64,000 nucleotides of DNA. Origin: Zoroaster sp. YZ-2022. Lineage: Eukaryota > Echinodermata > Asteroidea > Forcipulatida > Zoroasteridae. The position numbers and the translations under genes are program-made. The notes under the pieces are model-generated. The model was given only the letters and a program-made list of their open reading frames with translations. It did not search any database and had not been told where the DNA came from. Below are positions 20,461 to 31,749 of the stretch, in pieces (positions within the stretch are counted from its first letter, which is position 1; the number at the start of each line of letters is the position of its first letter). The stretch is taken from NCBI GenBank assembly GCA_029582265.1, contig CM055817.1, forward strand, positions 31,663,097 to 31,727,096. Reading direction: 5' to 3'.

Positions 20461-20965
20461 GGATACAACTTGACATTTCGATCAGTATGCTCTGATCGTC
20501 TTCAAGAGAATGGCGGACTGCGAAAGATGCTGCTTAAGTACACTGATGAGGATCGTCGCGAAGACTTGGATGCTAGAGGAATAGTGCGTTGTTGCGTGCA
20601 GGCGGGAATTGGTGGAGCAATGATACTGAGAATGAGGGAGAGGAGTGCGCGCTCACTGAACTGAATCAGTTGATAATAAACACAGAGAAGGGAGGGGTGA
20701 CATGATCTAGGTATGGTGTTGACTTTGTACATAAAAGATCCTTCAGTCTGTAGGAGGGGTCGCCAAATGTTGCGACCCCTCATTTCTACTTCATTTCTAC
20801 CAAAATGAGGTAGAAGCCAATGTCTTGTGTCTATTTTGCGTTTAGGATGCCATCTGTGATGGATATGATGAGTTGAGCTGCCTGCCAGTCAATTTGGTGG
20901 CCCATGATGTGGGAGTGCTCGATAATGGCTCGATAATCGGAATCGCCTATGCTTCAATATACTCG
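20420..20965 (-). mobile_element. Penelope-like element 3' fragment
   Basis: On the minus strand, 20965-20868 reads a GIY-YIG-side C-terminal segment (AIIEHSHIMGHQIDWQAAQLI) homologous to the one at 51.7-52.4 kb. A non-coding tail follows, with the family's terminal stem-loop: CTTGAAGACGATCAG, AGCATA, CTGATCGAAATGTC (20505-20471) and then GAACTA...CTACTCAAA. The same terminal block recurs at 46.6, 48.85, 53.85, 58.1 and 61.0 kb. The RT core is missing, so this is a 5'-truncated copy. Confidence 0.6.
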
Positions 20966-20969
20966 GTGT

Positions 20970-21448
20970 TTTTTAACTTTTTTGTGGATAAACAGTTAAT
21001 AACAAGAGCGTGTACCGCAGTATAGTGAGGCCGGGACAAGGCCATCTAAATGGAAATCATACACATTGTGTTTAGTGTTTGTTATTTCCTCTTCATTCGG
21101 CATTCTTTTTGGATAAAATAAATTATAGAAAACTGCTTGTAAAATACTAAGAAATGCTTAATATTATGTATAAAACATATTTAATATTTGTTTCTTCTCA
21201 CAACCCAAGCCTAGTAGTGAGAACGAAGTAGACCCTGTGCACGAGGTTGGGTAACTTGATGTATATTCAGATAATAACTGCTCAAGGCTCTTGTGTATCA
21301 AATGTGTATAAATTGTGGACAATAAATGTTCAAACCCTTCCAATTTATGGTTGGGTCTGTCAATGTGTTTTGTCTGGAGGTTACCTTACGTGTCGAAATA
21401 TATTTATTTCATAAAACATACATAGTGTACCTTGTGATTTGACAGGCT
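20970..21448. other. No gene recognised
   Basis: AT-rich sequence between a Penelope fragment and a hAT-type MITE. No motif or exon is seen. Confidence 0.5.
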
Positions 21449-21456
21449 TATGGTAT

Positions 21457-21705
21457 CAGTGCCGTCTTATCGCATGGGCACACTGGGCAGTTGCCCGGGG
21501 GCCCCGCGATTTTAGAGGCCCCGAGATTCATTTTGAAAAATAAAAACATACACTTTCAACCAATTATAAAGCAATTTTCTGCAATGAAATGCCGCACATT
21601 TCCCAGTTTACCAAACGTAATATTAATGTGTTGGGGGCGAGGGAGGATATGGGCCCCAGTACATTGCTTTGCCCGGGGGCCTCAAATATTCTTAAGACGG
21701 CCCTG
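21457..21705. mobile_element. Non-autonomous hAT-type element with 8-bp TSD
   Basis: It starts CAGTGCCGTCTTA and ends TAAGACGGCCCTG (terminal inverted repeats with one or two mismatches). Perfect 8-bp target duplications TATGGTAT flank it at 21449-21456 and 21706-21713. Sub-terminal GCCCGGGGGCC blocks near both ends are also inverted. Its 249 bp cannot code a transposase. Any long open frame here runs through the element and is not a gene. Confidence 0.9.
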
Positions 21706-21713
21706 TATGGTAT

Positions 21714-24470
21714 TGGTTAAGCGTCACAGGTCAAGGCCACAAACAAGAAAAACGAAAACAAGAAAGGGTTGTCCTTCAGAAATGACACATTGGTTTTGTT
21801 TCCAGAATATTTATTTAAATACAGCATGTGTATATACATTTGTATTCAATGACTTCTTCGTGATTATTGAGAAAGTGAATGTAAACGGTTGCACAGTGCT
21901 GTGTATTAGTAAACCAGACAACACAAGATTTGATTTTTTTTTTACTGCAAGGCATCCATTATAAATCAATAGTTTATAGTATCACGAACAACATGAGGGT
22001 AGATGCCACTCTCGATTTTGATTTTAAAGGTCATTTCCAAGGTCACAAAAGACAAATAAGGTAAAACATTTGCATTTAATTTTTGCTTTGAATCACACAA
22101 GAATCTAAAAATATATCATTAAATCCTTGTTTAGTATCATATAGACGTACCAAGTCTACCAAAAAGCATTATCACGTGTTGTGTTTAAGCGATTGTAAAT
22201 TGTTACAAAGTAGTAATAGTGATATAATATTATTCATGTCAATATGTTCAACTTTGGATTCTAACCTTGTCAACCCTGGTGTTTCTTCGTTGTCAGACCT
22301 CGGGGAGCTCATTGTGCCCCATGTCCATACTTTCTATACTCTTCAGCCGATTTTCAGGAAACTTCGTAGTTATGTTCAGTTCAACAAGATCTATCGGAAG
22401 ATGTCATACAAACTTCCATATGTCACCGCAAAGGGGCGCGTTAAATTTTTCAAATTGTTGGTAACTTGTTTAAAACAGCATTTCCCCCAAACAAATATTG
22501 AAAATGGTCAAAAATATTCAACATAATGGCAGCCATATTGGATTCCCAGAATGCTTTGGAAGTTGTCAAATGACTCAATTTTCTCTAGTTCAGCGTTTGA
22601 ATGTTGACAACAAAACCCAAAACACATACCAATGTACAACTATATTTAAGTCAATTCAAAATACATGTAGGCCTACACATGTTTCAGAGGAATTGGCTAA
22701 ATGCTCAACATATTAACAGACTTAAAAACTGACAGCTTATTGTTGACAAACCTGGTTCAATTATGTACGTTACTCGTATCACGTTTACGACATGTTAATC
22801 ATCAGAGTGAAACATTAAGTCATGTATTAAGTGCTACTCAAAGCATCTTATTCAAGCTTCCTAATTGAAATACAAAGTTATAACCGTCACGTCTGTGGAA
22901 GGACGTAACTTGCATTTTCAGAATTTCAAGTTATAGGCGTTGTTTGTTACAACAGTTATTTAATATTCTGCATATTTTTAAAACAAATTACAGTCACCAA
23001 ATTGTCCAACATACTACATGTGGTAGAAAATTAAAATAAACATTTCATCGGTAATTAAACAAAAAATAAGAAGAAAAATTAACCAACGGCCTTGTTGCAC
23101 TAACATAACAATAATGTCATAATGTATTCTTTAATTGTTGTATCTCCGCTATATTCCGATTTAGTTCTAACTTTCATAATATTGAATAAGCAAACATGTT
23201 ACTCTAAATTTTAATTTATTATCTCAATTACGCCCATTTTGCAAGTTACGACCTTATTTCTGTGACGCGATGACATTTTGAATTGTTTAAAAGATCATAG
23301 TAGTAATACAAATATGGTTGATGCCTGAAAAAAATGGACGTTACAAAAATCGGTCTGTAAAAAAACTACACTAGTGGTGTTCATATTAGACAAGTAACCC
23401 AATGCCTGATTGGCATGGAATAATAAGTTGATACCACTGGTGTTATTTCAACACCGCAGTTTTTACAGGGCAATGCAATGGTTTGAAACCACTGTGTAGT
23501 GATACCGTGAAACATCATATCCATATTTTTGTTCAGTGTGGCCAGCTGTAGAATTGTACTTTTAATTATGTATTACGTCTGTTACCTACACGAAGTGTGC
23601 CAGTCTGCTGTAATCCATACCACAGCATACCACACCATTGTACTCAAACATATAGTTAGGTGTTTTGCTACCCTGCCTGCCCTGACGTAAGACATCATGG
23701 GATTAGGCGCTTGGCGCTCGAAACTAGTTCCTAGAACTAGACGAAACCTTAAACTAGACGCATGCGAATCATCAGCTGTTAGGAGAACGCGCAAACGCTA
23801 AGGGGCGCGCGTGAGATACAGTTCTCTCACACACCCAGTAAGTCTCCCAGACTGGAATGCTTCTTTTTGAGACCTTGGACTAGGTTAGTATACGAGCGGC
23901 AAACCTCATGTAGGTAATAGACTTCTGGTATTATCTTATTATTTACTTAAATGGAAGAGGTATTCATTCCCTCGTTGTTATTTATATAAATGTCAACTGA
24001 TGTTGCTCAATAACGTTTGTTGCATGAAATATGCGTTTTAATTTCGTTCTTTAATTTTGTAAGATTCAAAAAGCCCAATCGCACTTATTTTTCATGGACC
24101 CCACAAGAGAATTCTTAGAAAATGGACAATTGGAGAACAATAGTGGTACCCCACACTCCACATATTTGTCTGCGTCTGTGCATTTGTGTACTGAGCACTA
24201 CAGATGAACAGTAATTATTTAAATATATTTGTTTATAGTTGTTGAAGTTGTTGAAGTCATACTAAAATTGACGACAGCTGTTCACCCTCCCATTACTGAC
24301 ACTACGATAAATGGCTAAATATTTGTTTCATTTTCATTTCATTTATTGATTTCACAGGTAGAAAAACAAATAAACACAAATGTACATTAATTAACATAAA
24401 CAGAAACAAAGGTAGCATCCCTGTAGGATTACAAAAAATATAAACTAAATTACTGTTGGATTGCCAACCG
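21714..24470. other. Long stretch without a recognisable gene
   Basis: Short frames (up to 116 codons at 22176-22526) show no domain. A small inverted repeat at about 23356-23471 has ends CTGTAAAAA and TTTTTACAG and internal ACACTAGTGGTG/CACTGGTGTT blocks. Related sequence occurs at about 48025-48170 and 46070-46175, so it is a short MITE family. Confidence 0.4.
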
Positions 24471-25045
24471 TAGGATTGGATAGCTAATACTTTAATGACT
24501 CTACCCCACCAATAGACCGATCCAACCCTAACCCTATCCCTACTCCCAACCCATCCTTGGCAATGCTTGGTCACGGCACCATAGGGCTGGATAGCTAATA
24601 CTTGATTGACTGAAACCCACCAATAGACTGATCCAACCCCAACCCTATCCCTAATCCCAACCCATCCTCGGCAATGCTTGGTCACGGCACCATAGGGCTG
24701 GACAGCTAATACTTGATTGACTACCCCACCAATAGACCGATCCAATCCTAACCCTATCCCTAATCCCAACCCATCCTCGGCAATGCTTGGTCACGACACC
24801 ATAGGGCTGGATAGCTAATACTTGATTGACTACCCCACCAATAGACCGATCCAACCCTAACCCTATCCCTAATCCCAACCCATCCTCGGCAATGCTTGGT
24901 CACGGCACCATAGGGCTGGATAGCTAATACTTGATTGACTCCACCCCACCAATAAACCGATCCAACCCTAACCCTACCCTTAATCTCCACCCAACCTTGG
25001 CAATGCTTGGTCACGGCACCATAGGGCTGGATAGCTAATACTTTA
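24470..25045. repeat. 110-bp tandem satellite containing telomere-like motifs
   Basis: Five units of 109-111 bp, marked by TAGCTAATACTT at about 24481, 24592, 24703, 24812, 24921 and 25032. Each unit carries CCAACCCTAACCCTATCCCTA, related to TTAGGG repeats, and CAATGCTTGGTCACGGCACC. Units are 90% or more alike by eye. The array produces minus-strand open frames that are not genes. Confidence 0.85.
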
Positions 25046-25049
25046 TTGA

Positions 25050-25760
25050 GTCTGTACCCACTTGGTCAACTAATGGGGCAACAAAATGTGACATTTTTAC
25101 AAAATGATAACTACTGACCGTTGGGTGACCTTTAACCAAAATCTGCGAACATCACCAAATGAAGCAAGTTTGGCTGAAATCGCCTAAAGAATATGTGAGG
25201 CACTAATCATTATGTGATATTTGGCAAAAACACCCTAGATGGTGATCAGGCTAGGGAGGTATCTGACCATCTGGGCGAAATCGGCTACAGAATGTGGAAG
25301 AAGAAGCATTGTTGTGTTTTCATAATATAACCACGTCACTGTTTGCTCAAATAAATAAGAAAGAAAGAACTGGAGCCAATGTGCTTCATCAAGAACGAAT
25401 ATAATCTGTATAGCCTTTTGAATAGTTTTATTTCAAATTACCTCTACCGACCTTAATGTGATTTTTGACACCAAACTGACAATGCATCTGATCAAGTTGG
25501 GCTGCAAATTGGCTACAGAATGTGGTAGAATAAACACTTTTATGTTTTCTTAAAATGACCACTCATGATCATTAGGTTAACTTTGGCCCAAAGTGAACAC
25601 CCCACAAATGGGGCTTGGGCCAGTAACGCAACTGACCAAGTTTGGCTGAAATCCGCCAAAAATGTAGGAGAAGCATTTTGTATGTTTTCATAAAATGACC
25701 ACTACTGGACATTAGGTTACATTTGGCTCGAATCAATTTTGAAAAATGGGACCAAAGCCA
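25050..25760. repeat. Diverged tandem repeat (TTTGGCTGAAATC type)
   Basis: Blocks with AAGTTTGGCTGAAAT, GGCTACAGAATGTGG, TATGTTTTCATAAAATGACC and a GTTAGGTTA-like step recur about every 170-200 bases at 25160-25740. This indicates an old tandem array next to the 110-bp satellite. Confidence 0.5.
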
Positions 25761-25994
25761 AACATTCCAAGCACGTGGTGTATATATTCCAATTTGACCA
25801 TGTCGAAAAGCTTTCTATTAATACAAAGAAACAAACACAATACCAAATTGCTTCTGATCAATGAGTTACGTGGGTATTGTTTGATATGGATCTCAACACC
25901 ATCGAGCAAGACTCATACTCATGACCATTCCACAAAAAACAATTCATCCAAAAATCCTTTGCCTAACCAAAAAATGGATTATTCTCTTTATGTA

Positions 25995-26192
25995 AAAGAG
26001 TGAAAAACCAATCTTTCAAAGAGCTATATGGCGAAAAGGTCTTTTTGGAGTGAATAAAGAGTAAAATTGGTAGCTTATAAAGAGTGAATTGGTAGCTTTT
26101 TACTGTATTTGTCACTCAAATCAGAGTGGGTTTTCACTCCAAAAAGACTTGTCCGCCATATAGCTCTTTAAAATAGTGTTTTTTCACTCTTT
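25995..26192. mobile_element. MITE with ~60-bp terminal inverted repeats and TA duplication
   Basis: The left arm AAAGAGTGAAAAACCA...TTTCAAAGAGCTATATGGCG mirrors the right arm CGCCATATAGCTCTTTAAAA...TTTTTCACTCTTT. Both outer ends abut TA (25993-94 and 26193-94). The interior of about 70 bases has no coding capacity. The structure is typical of a Tc1/mariner-derived MITE. Confidence 0.8.
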
Positions 26193-26399
26193 TAGATTAA
26201 AAGAGTATATATTCATCGTTTTTGGTGAAAATGTGTTTTCTGTTTGCTTTTATATATGAAATACAATAGTTCAGTTTACAATTTTTCAGTTTTCAGAAAG
26301 ACAGTAGGTTAGAAATAATGTTTTTGCTAAGTTTTATGATAAACCAATTATCACCAGAAAAAAGGTTATTCTTTTGCGCAAACTATTTGTGTTGCTAAA

Positions 26400-26500
26400 A
26401 GTTGTAGCTTTGCATGGTGTAGAGGATAAGTAAGACTGATTGCGGTGACACCATGTGAAATTCTCTCAATTGAGTAGTAATTAGTTCTGAAAAGAACTGG
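26400..26500 (-). repeat. Penelope-type terminal tail copy
   Basis: The reverse complement reads CCTCCAGTTCTTTTCAGAAC, TACTACTCAATTGAG and GTGTCACCGCAATCAGTC, then TTACTTATCCTCTACACCAT. This matches 46645-46740 closely, extending the terminal block of the Penelope family. Confidence 0.55.
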
Positions 26501-26639
26501 AGGTTAGAACTGTATTTGTGTTGCTGAAAAAGCGTTCACATTACATTTATTAACTGAAGCTAATTACATTTGTATGATGAGTGTCAGGTCTTTAATTACT
26601 GTATTACGTTATTATTGTTCATATTTTATTCTCCTAAAA

Positions 26640-26860
26640 GCATTGCTGCTGTCCTGGAGAGGGGCTTTCGGCTCATTACGCTGCCATTCCAGAAACACTG
26701 GGGCAAGCCTTTCTTTCACGATAAACGTCCTAGGTTATTTTACGTGTATTACACAACACATGGGACTGTTTTACATCCTATCGGAACGAAGCAATTATGG
26801 TTAAGTGTCTTGCTCAAGGGAACAAGCGCCGCAACCACCCAGGCTGGGGTTCAAAACTAC
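26640..26860 (+). repeat. Possible SINE copy
   Basis: The segment contains TTAAGTGTCTTGCTCAAGGG, a block I have seen often in dispersed vertebrate and invertebrate short repeats, and a downstream GGGGTTCAAAACTAC resembling a degenerate B-box. Boundaries are not defined. Confidence 0.25.
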
Positions 26861-26997
26861 ATTCTGACAATACCAGAATTTTAGTCAGAATCCAAATCAA
26901 ACTTCAATTTAATCTTGTTTAATTTTAGGATTTTACTTAAGGTGTGTGTTGTGTACACACTCACTTGTCATAATTTAAGTATTCCACAATGAACACA

Positions 26998-27259
26998 GTT
27001 CATCCCTAATTTGCCATAGTGACCAATCCCGAATTAAGTTGGCATAGTGACCAATGCGGTATTGGTCAATTTGCCAAATTACAAAAATAGCCAGTTAGAG
27101 CATTCGTCATTTGAATGCATGCTCTATCTCCAAAACTATAAGAAATACATGCATGTGGATTAGATACACTGATAGGTCTCTTCCTGAATGTTCTAATGGG
27201 CGGGAAAACTTAAAATTTAAAACAAATAGGATTGGTCACTATGGCAAATTAGGGACGAA
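26998..27259. mobile_element. Short inverted-repeat element
   Basis: GTTCATCCCTAATTTGCCAT (continuing AGTGACCAATCC) at the left is the near-perfect reverse complement of GGATTGGTCACTATGGCAAA (continuing TTAGGGACGAAC) at the right: 32-bp arms with one mismatch. An extra partial copy of the arm (TGGCATAGTGACCAAT) follows the left arm. No flanking duplication is certain. Confidence 0.65.
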
Positions 27260-27774
27260 CTAATCAATGTTACAAAGGTGTGTTAATACTAAATAAAAGG
27301 TTGTAAAAGTTTTTTTTAATTTAAATATCATACATTTTGTATTTACTAATAGCTTAAATTAACAGGAAGTAAATGCATTAAAGTAAACACACTTTTTTCA
27401 TGTTTTAAGTGTTTCTAAGTTATAAGTAAAATCAACAAAAATAACGTTTTAAGTACTACTAAATGAAATGTTGCAAGTAGTTTTTACTTGAATTTACACA
27501 TTTTTAGAGAAACGTTACTTAAATTTTCATTTCTTAAATATTTATGACCCAACATTAGTACGTGAAATCAACACAACTACTCTTTAACGATTATTAAATT
27601 CTAAAACTCACGTAATATTTACTCAACACGATTTTGTTTTTTAGTGTGGCTGCATCCAGTCGGCTGGTGGTTACCTGATCGACATAACCATTCTCTGTTT
27701 CTCACTTATTTAACAAGTGAATTCAATCTGAATTGAGTGAATTATTCACTCAATCATTTTCAAGTCAGTTCCCT

Positions 27775-28110
27775 TCCCTCTCCCTCCCCCTCTCCCACTC
27801 CCCTCTCCCTCTCCCTCTCCCTCTCCCTCTCCCTCTCCCTCCTCCCTCTCCCTCTCCCTCTCCCTCTCCCTCTCCCTCTCCCTCTCCCTCTCCCTCTCCC
27901 TCTTCCTCTCCCTCTTCCCTCTCCCTCTCGCTCTTCCTCTCCCTCTCCCTCTTCCTCTCCCTCTCCCACACCCCTCTTCCTATCCTCTCCTCTCCTCTCC
28001 CTCTCCTCTCCTCTCCCTCTCCTCTCTCCTCTCCTCTCCCTCTCCCTCCCTCTCCCTCTCCCTCTCCCTCTCCCTCTCCCTCTCCCTCTCCCTCTCCCTC
28101 TCCCTCTTCC
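27775..28110. repeat. CCCTCT hexanucleotide array
   Basis: About 330 bases of CTCCCT-type hexamers with a few interruptions, giving a pyrimidine-only strand. All frames stay open as poly-(Ser/Pro/Leu) or poly-(Arg/Gly/Glu); these are not genes. Such a homopurine/homopyrimidine mirror repeat can form triplex DNA. Confidence 0.95.
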
Positions 28111-28545
28111 AATGCATGGCAAAGATAGGTTGGAATCCTTGTTACTGTAACGGAGCTACAGGGAACAGGCATTGACCAAGGCATGACAAAGATAGGTTGG
28201 AATCCTTGTTACTGTAACGGAGCTACAGGGAATAGTCATTGACCAAGGCATGGCAAAGATAGGTTGGAATCCTTGTTACTATAACGGAGCTACAGGGAAC
28301 AGTCATTGACCAACACATGGCAAAGATAGGTTGGAATCCTTGTTACTGTAACGGAGCTACAGTGAACAGTCATTGACCAAGGCATGGCAAAGATAGGTTG
28401 GAATCCTTGTTACTGTAACGGAGCTACAGGGTACAGTCATTGACCAAGGCATGGAAAATATAGGTTGGAATCTTTGTTACTGTAACGGAGCTACAGGGAA
28501 CAGTCATTGACCAAGGCATGGCAAAGATAGGTAGGAATCCATCTA
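28111..28545. repeat. 67-bp minisatellite
   Basis: Just over six units of 67 bp, marked by GCATGGCAAAGATAGG at 28114, 28181, 28248 and so on, with TTGTTACTGTAACGGAGCTAC inside each. Unit identity is about 95%. It abuts the CCCTCT array with no gap. Confidence 0.95.
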
Positions 28546-28549
28546 CGTT

Positions 28550-29500
28550 GTATAAAGTGCATCTGTTCAAAAACACTCCCTAATTTGTATATGTTACATA
28601 TAAACCTAACAATCACACGTGTTATTAATTATTTTGCCATAAAAGTGATGCTTTTTTTGGGGGGGGGGAATAATATTCTGTGAAACTTCATCAGATTATT
28701 TGGGTTTATTTGTTTTTACGACAAGGGCAATGTTAGTGCTTTTTCACGCAGTTTGAATTTTGACAATAAAATAGATACTCAATTTACATTGTAGGATTAA
28801 TAGTCCAGCAGCCAAATGCTACTTTTTATCTGAACCTTGTTTTGGAGGATATACAATATGTCAAGTCCGATTCCTGTTCCTTAGACCATACTTAATCAGA
28901 ATCTGCATGATGACATTCCATGAAGTTTGGGCATCTTCAGATATAAGTGAAAATTTCCACCAACTATTTTGTTCAGAAAGTCATGAGATGTGGAGCTTTT
29001 CACAACTATTGGTGGCGCTGTTTCTTAAGCTTTTCTAATGCTTATTTTTTAATATTTAATTTCTATAAACATTTGTATTACAAAGCATTACACATTTACA
29101 CAAAAATAAAAATAAGGGATGATTAACATATTTTTGTTGTTAGAAGTATTTGTTACAGTGTTTTTTTAAATAATAATTATTATTTTATTAATATAAAGTT
29201 GTTGAAGAGGCTCAGCATTGAACAGTCTGGTTATTTTGGGTAGTGTGTGATAAAGCGTTATATGTTTGTGGGGGTGTCTGGGTACACACACACCCACACA
29301 CATGTAAACAATCAATGACATGTGCTTGCTGAGAATGACATGGCTGCACAAATCTTAATTGATTCTAGTTTAACTATAGTTTGGTCTTCTACTGTGATAA
29401 ATAAATAACATTTGTCTGTGATTGAGTCTTAGGTAGGACCTAAATTATACTGGGTCACAAACAACTTGCTTATTGAACCCATATATTTGGCTTAACATTT
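28550..29500. other. No gene recognised
   Basis: AT-rich, with a poly-G run at 28658-28668 and a short ACACACACCCACACACA tract near 29284. No supported frame. Confidence 0.5.
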
Positions 29501-29525
29501 GGTTCTCTCTAGTCTCATTTATATT

Positions 29526-30696
29526 ATGGAAACAGAGGAATGTCCGTTTAAGTGGAAGTTTAATTGTCAACAAGATTCAATTTTGTCAGAAGCTGGGCCT
29601 GAACGAATAAAATCAATCATTAGCAGTAGCAAAGAATATGGTGATGATTTACATAAACAGCTCCAATTACAACTCAATGAAGACAGTTCTATGCATGTAC
29701 GTTGCCACAGAAACTGTGTAAACATACACATTCAGATCACAGGTCATAGACATCTGAACCGAACTGCAAAACGCATAGAAGACCCCATTCCTTCCAAGAG
29801 ACAACGAATATGTGATGTCCCGATATTCATTTTCCAAAAACATTGTCTGTTTTGTGGACTTGAATGTAATGTAATGAAAGACAAAAAACATTCTAAAAGA
29901 TGGAGATGTAGAACTGCTGATCGTGGTCCTAGAGCAAATACGTTTAAGGATAATATCGTGGCTACTTGTGCCGACGGGGGATACTTGGGCAAGTCAGGTT
30001 TTGGTTCGTGTCCAAGGGGCACTAAGTGATCTTCATGCTGACTGCATGGCAAAGTTTGTCCAAAAAGTCTGTAGAAAGGGCTGCACGAGAGTCTATAAAC
30101 GGAACAACTGATACTGATGAAGCATTTGAGGCACTCATTGAAAACTTGGTCAAAATAAATCAGGTATGTGGAACTCGACAGAATTGTTTTAGATATACCA
30201 GTCACACGGATGTCATAAAGTTCCCTGCCGACAACTTATCCAGCAGGTGTCAGATTACTTTGGTGGTGATATTCTTGTGTTCTCATATACCTGGTATATC
30301 CAGCATAATTATGTTATGTTTCATGAGAAGGCATCGGCATTATTGAAGGTTAAAGCAGATCAGGAAGATGGGGATATCAATTATGAACTTAACAAGGTTA
30401 AAAGAAAGATAGCTCAGGAAGTTAAAGCTTTGCCTTTATTAGACAAAACACAGTACAATATTTCATTCAACAAGGACATTGCTATGGATTGTGTGAGTGA
30501 CACACTATTAGAACTTCTGTCCAAACTGTCTGCCAAGTTACCAGCAATACTCATTTGCAACATTATCACAAATTTTCTGACCAATCGTCCAACTAGTCTG
30601 CAAATTGCTCTTGGGGTACTGATGAAAGATTCCAAAGCAATGGTCAGTCAGATGTATGACTTTGGTTTGACCTGCAGTTATGACACTTATTTGTAA
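29526..30696 (+). pseudogene. Broken copy of a multicopy invertebrate gene family (CLFCG...SDYFGGDILVFS)
   Basis: ATG 29526 opens a frame with a KHCLFCGLECNV zinc-like CxxCG motif at about residue 115. At least three frameshifts follow (about 29975, 30060 and 30170-30240), with coding similarity resuming each time: DTWASQVLVRVQGALSDLHA, then SVERAARESINGTTDTDEAF, then VSDYFGGDILVFS. The last open part (to TAA 30694-30696) contains ILICNIITNFLTNRPTSLQI and DFGLTCSYDTYL. From memory, full-length relatives with LTNRPTTLQIALGVL and DYGVTCSYDE are abundant, uncharacterised and repetitive in corals, molluscs and amphioxus, and they continue well beyond this point. This copy is therefore also 3'-truncated. 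Probably a mobile-element passenger or transposase-associated gene; function unknown. Confidence 0.65.
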
Positions 30697-30930
30697 TTGA
30701 ACAAAATAAAGAATTTGTGCATTCATGAGATACATTAGTAAAAGTTTGGTTTTATGTAGCAGATTTCCAAAAATGCGCTTGCAAATTAAGAACATATCAC
30801 CTGTCTATATATATCACCTGTATGTTTTGGATTAAGGAAGCCAATTTCTTAATTTATATTGGTAAAGTGAAATCAGCTGTTTTCCCAAAGCAATTTGTTT
30901 TCCTTCAAATGTACCGCATACAGTTCTCCT

Positions 30931-31412
30931 TATATGCACCCGATATTTGTGTCAGTAGATAACGTCTCAAAAGGATCAATTTCATCTTGGTATTAACAAG
31001 CACAGATTACAATCTGGTAATCTGGATTACAATTGGTGTCGTTTTAAGTGAGTGGCACATGCATATCACGTAGCATGCAGCAATGACACGCTTAATTCAC
31101 GCGGTAGTCGATCATTTCATGAATAATCAAATTGTTTCTGTACACATCGTGTAACAGTCGTAGCAACGTTCTAATTAGGCTATAACTATTTTATGTTCTT
31201 CTTTAAATTAAATGTTAACGACGAAAATATTTAACGATTGCGATTATGCGATTATGCATGTGCCATCCATATTATAACAACTGACTGACTTAACGACACC
31301 AATTGTAATCCAGACTACCAGATTATAATCTGTGCTTGTTAATAGCAAGATGAACTTGATCCTTTTGAGACGTTATATACTGACACAAATTTGGAGTATC
31401 GGGTGCTATATG
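30931..31412. mobile_element. Large inverted-repeat (foldback/MITE-like) element
   Basis: Arms of about 120 bases, 30931-31049 and 31289-31412, are inverted copies: GTGTCAGTAGATAACGTCTC, AACAAGCACAGATTACAATC and GATTACAATTGGTGTCGTT recur as reverse complements, with roughly 90% identity. A further pair GGCACATGCAT/ATGCATGTGCC lies inside. The approximately 190-base centre has no open frame. It starts 235 bases after the pseudogene ending at 30696; whether the two belong to one element is not known. Confidence 0.75.
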
Positions 31413-31657
31413 AGAGTTTGTCAAGTAACAATTGATGCAAAACTTATTACCCCTCTGCCAGCTACGCCCAGTGACATTTCAGTAACATCATTTCAAGCCG
31501 CTTTAGTTCTTGTCAAATCATACTTGATGATCTTTGAAAATAGCAAAGCACCTGTTAATTCTCACTAATTAAATATGTGAGTTTATTATATCGGATTTGA
31601 TCAAAATACTTTTACGCCTAATCCACACCTACAAGGCACGCCCTTAGCCACGCCCAC

Positions 31658-31746
31658 CATGGTCGCGGTTGGGATTCGAACCCACATTCTGACGACTCAG
31701 CCATCAGAACACAAATCCGATGCACTAAACCGCTTGAGCACTCACT
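31658..31746 (-). repeat. tRNA-derived SINE head
   Basis: On the minus strand GAGTGCTCAAGCGGTTTAGT resembles an A-box, and GTGGGTTCGAATCCC is a canonical B-box, 45-50 bases apart as in tRNA genes. The anticodon arm does not fold convincingly, so it is a tRNA-like SINE or pseudo-tRNA rather than a functional tRNA. Confidence 0.5.
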
Positions 31747-31749
31747 TAT

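Noticed and set aside
20533..20570. CTGATGAGGATCGTCGCGAAGA as a hammerhead ribozyme core
   Set aside because: The required GAAAC after stem II reads CGAAGAC and no cleavage-site helix is apparent; it lies on the opposite strand to the Penelope element's terminal block.
21491..21964. 157-codon plus-strand frame
   Set aside because: The frame starts inside a hAT-type MITE and runs out of it; no domain.
24302..25014. Minus-strand frames with repeated LAIQPYGAVTKHC wording
   Set aside because: They arise from the 110-bp satellite; units change frame between repeats and there is no start, domain or conservation pattern.
27733..28184. Long open frames on both strands (poly Ser/Pro/Leu, poly Arg/Gly/Glu)
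   Set aside because: They follow from the CCCTCT hexamer periodicity, which excludes stops in every frame.
31658..31746. Functional tRNA gene on the minus strand
   Set aside because: The internal promoter boxes fit but the cloverleaf does not close.
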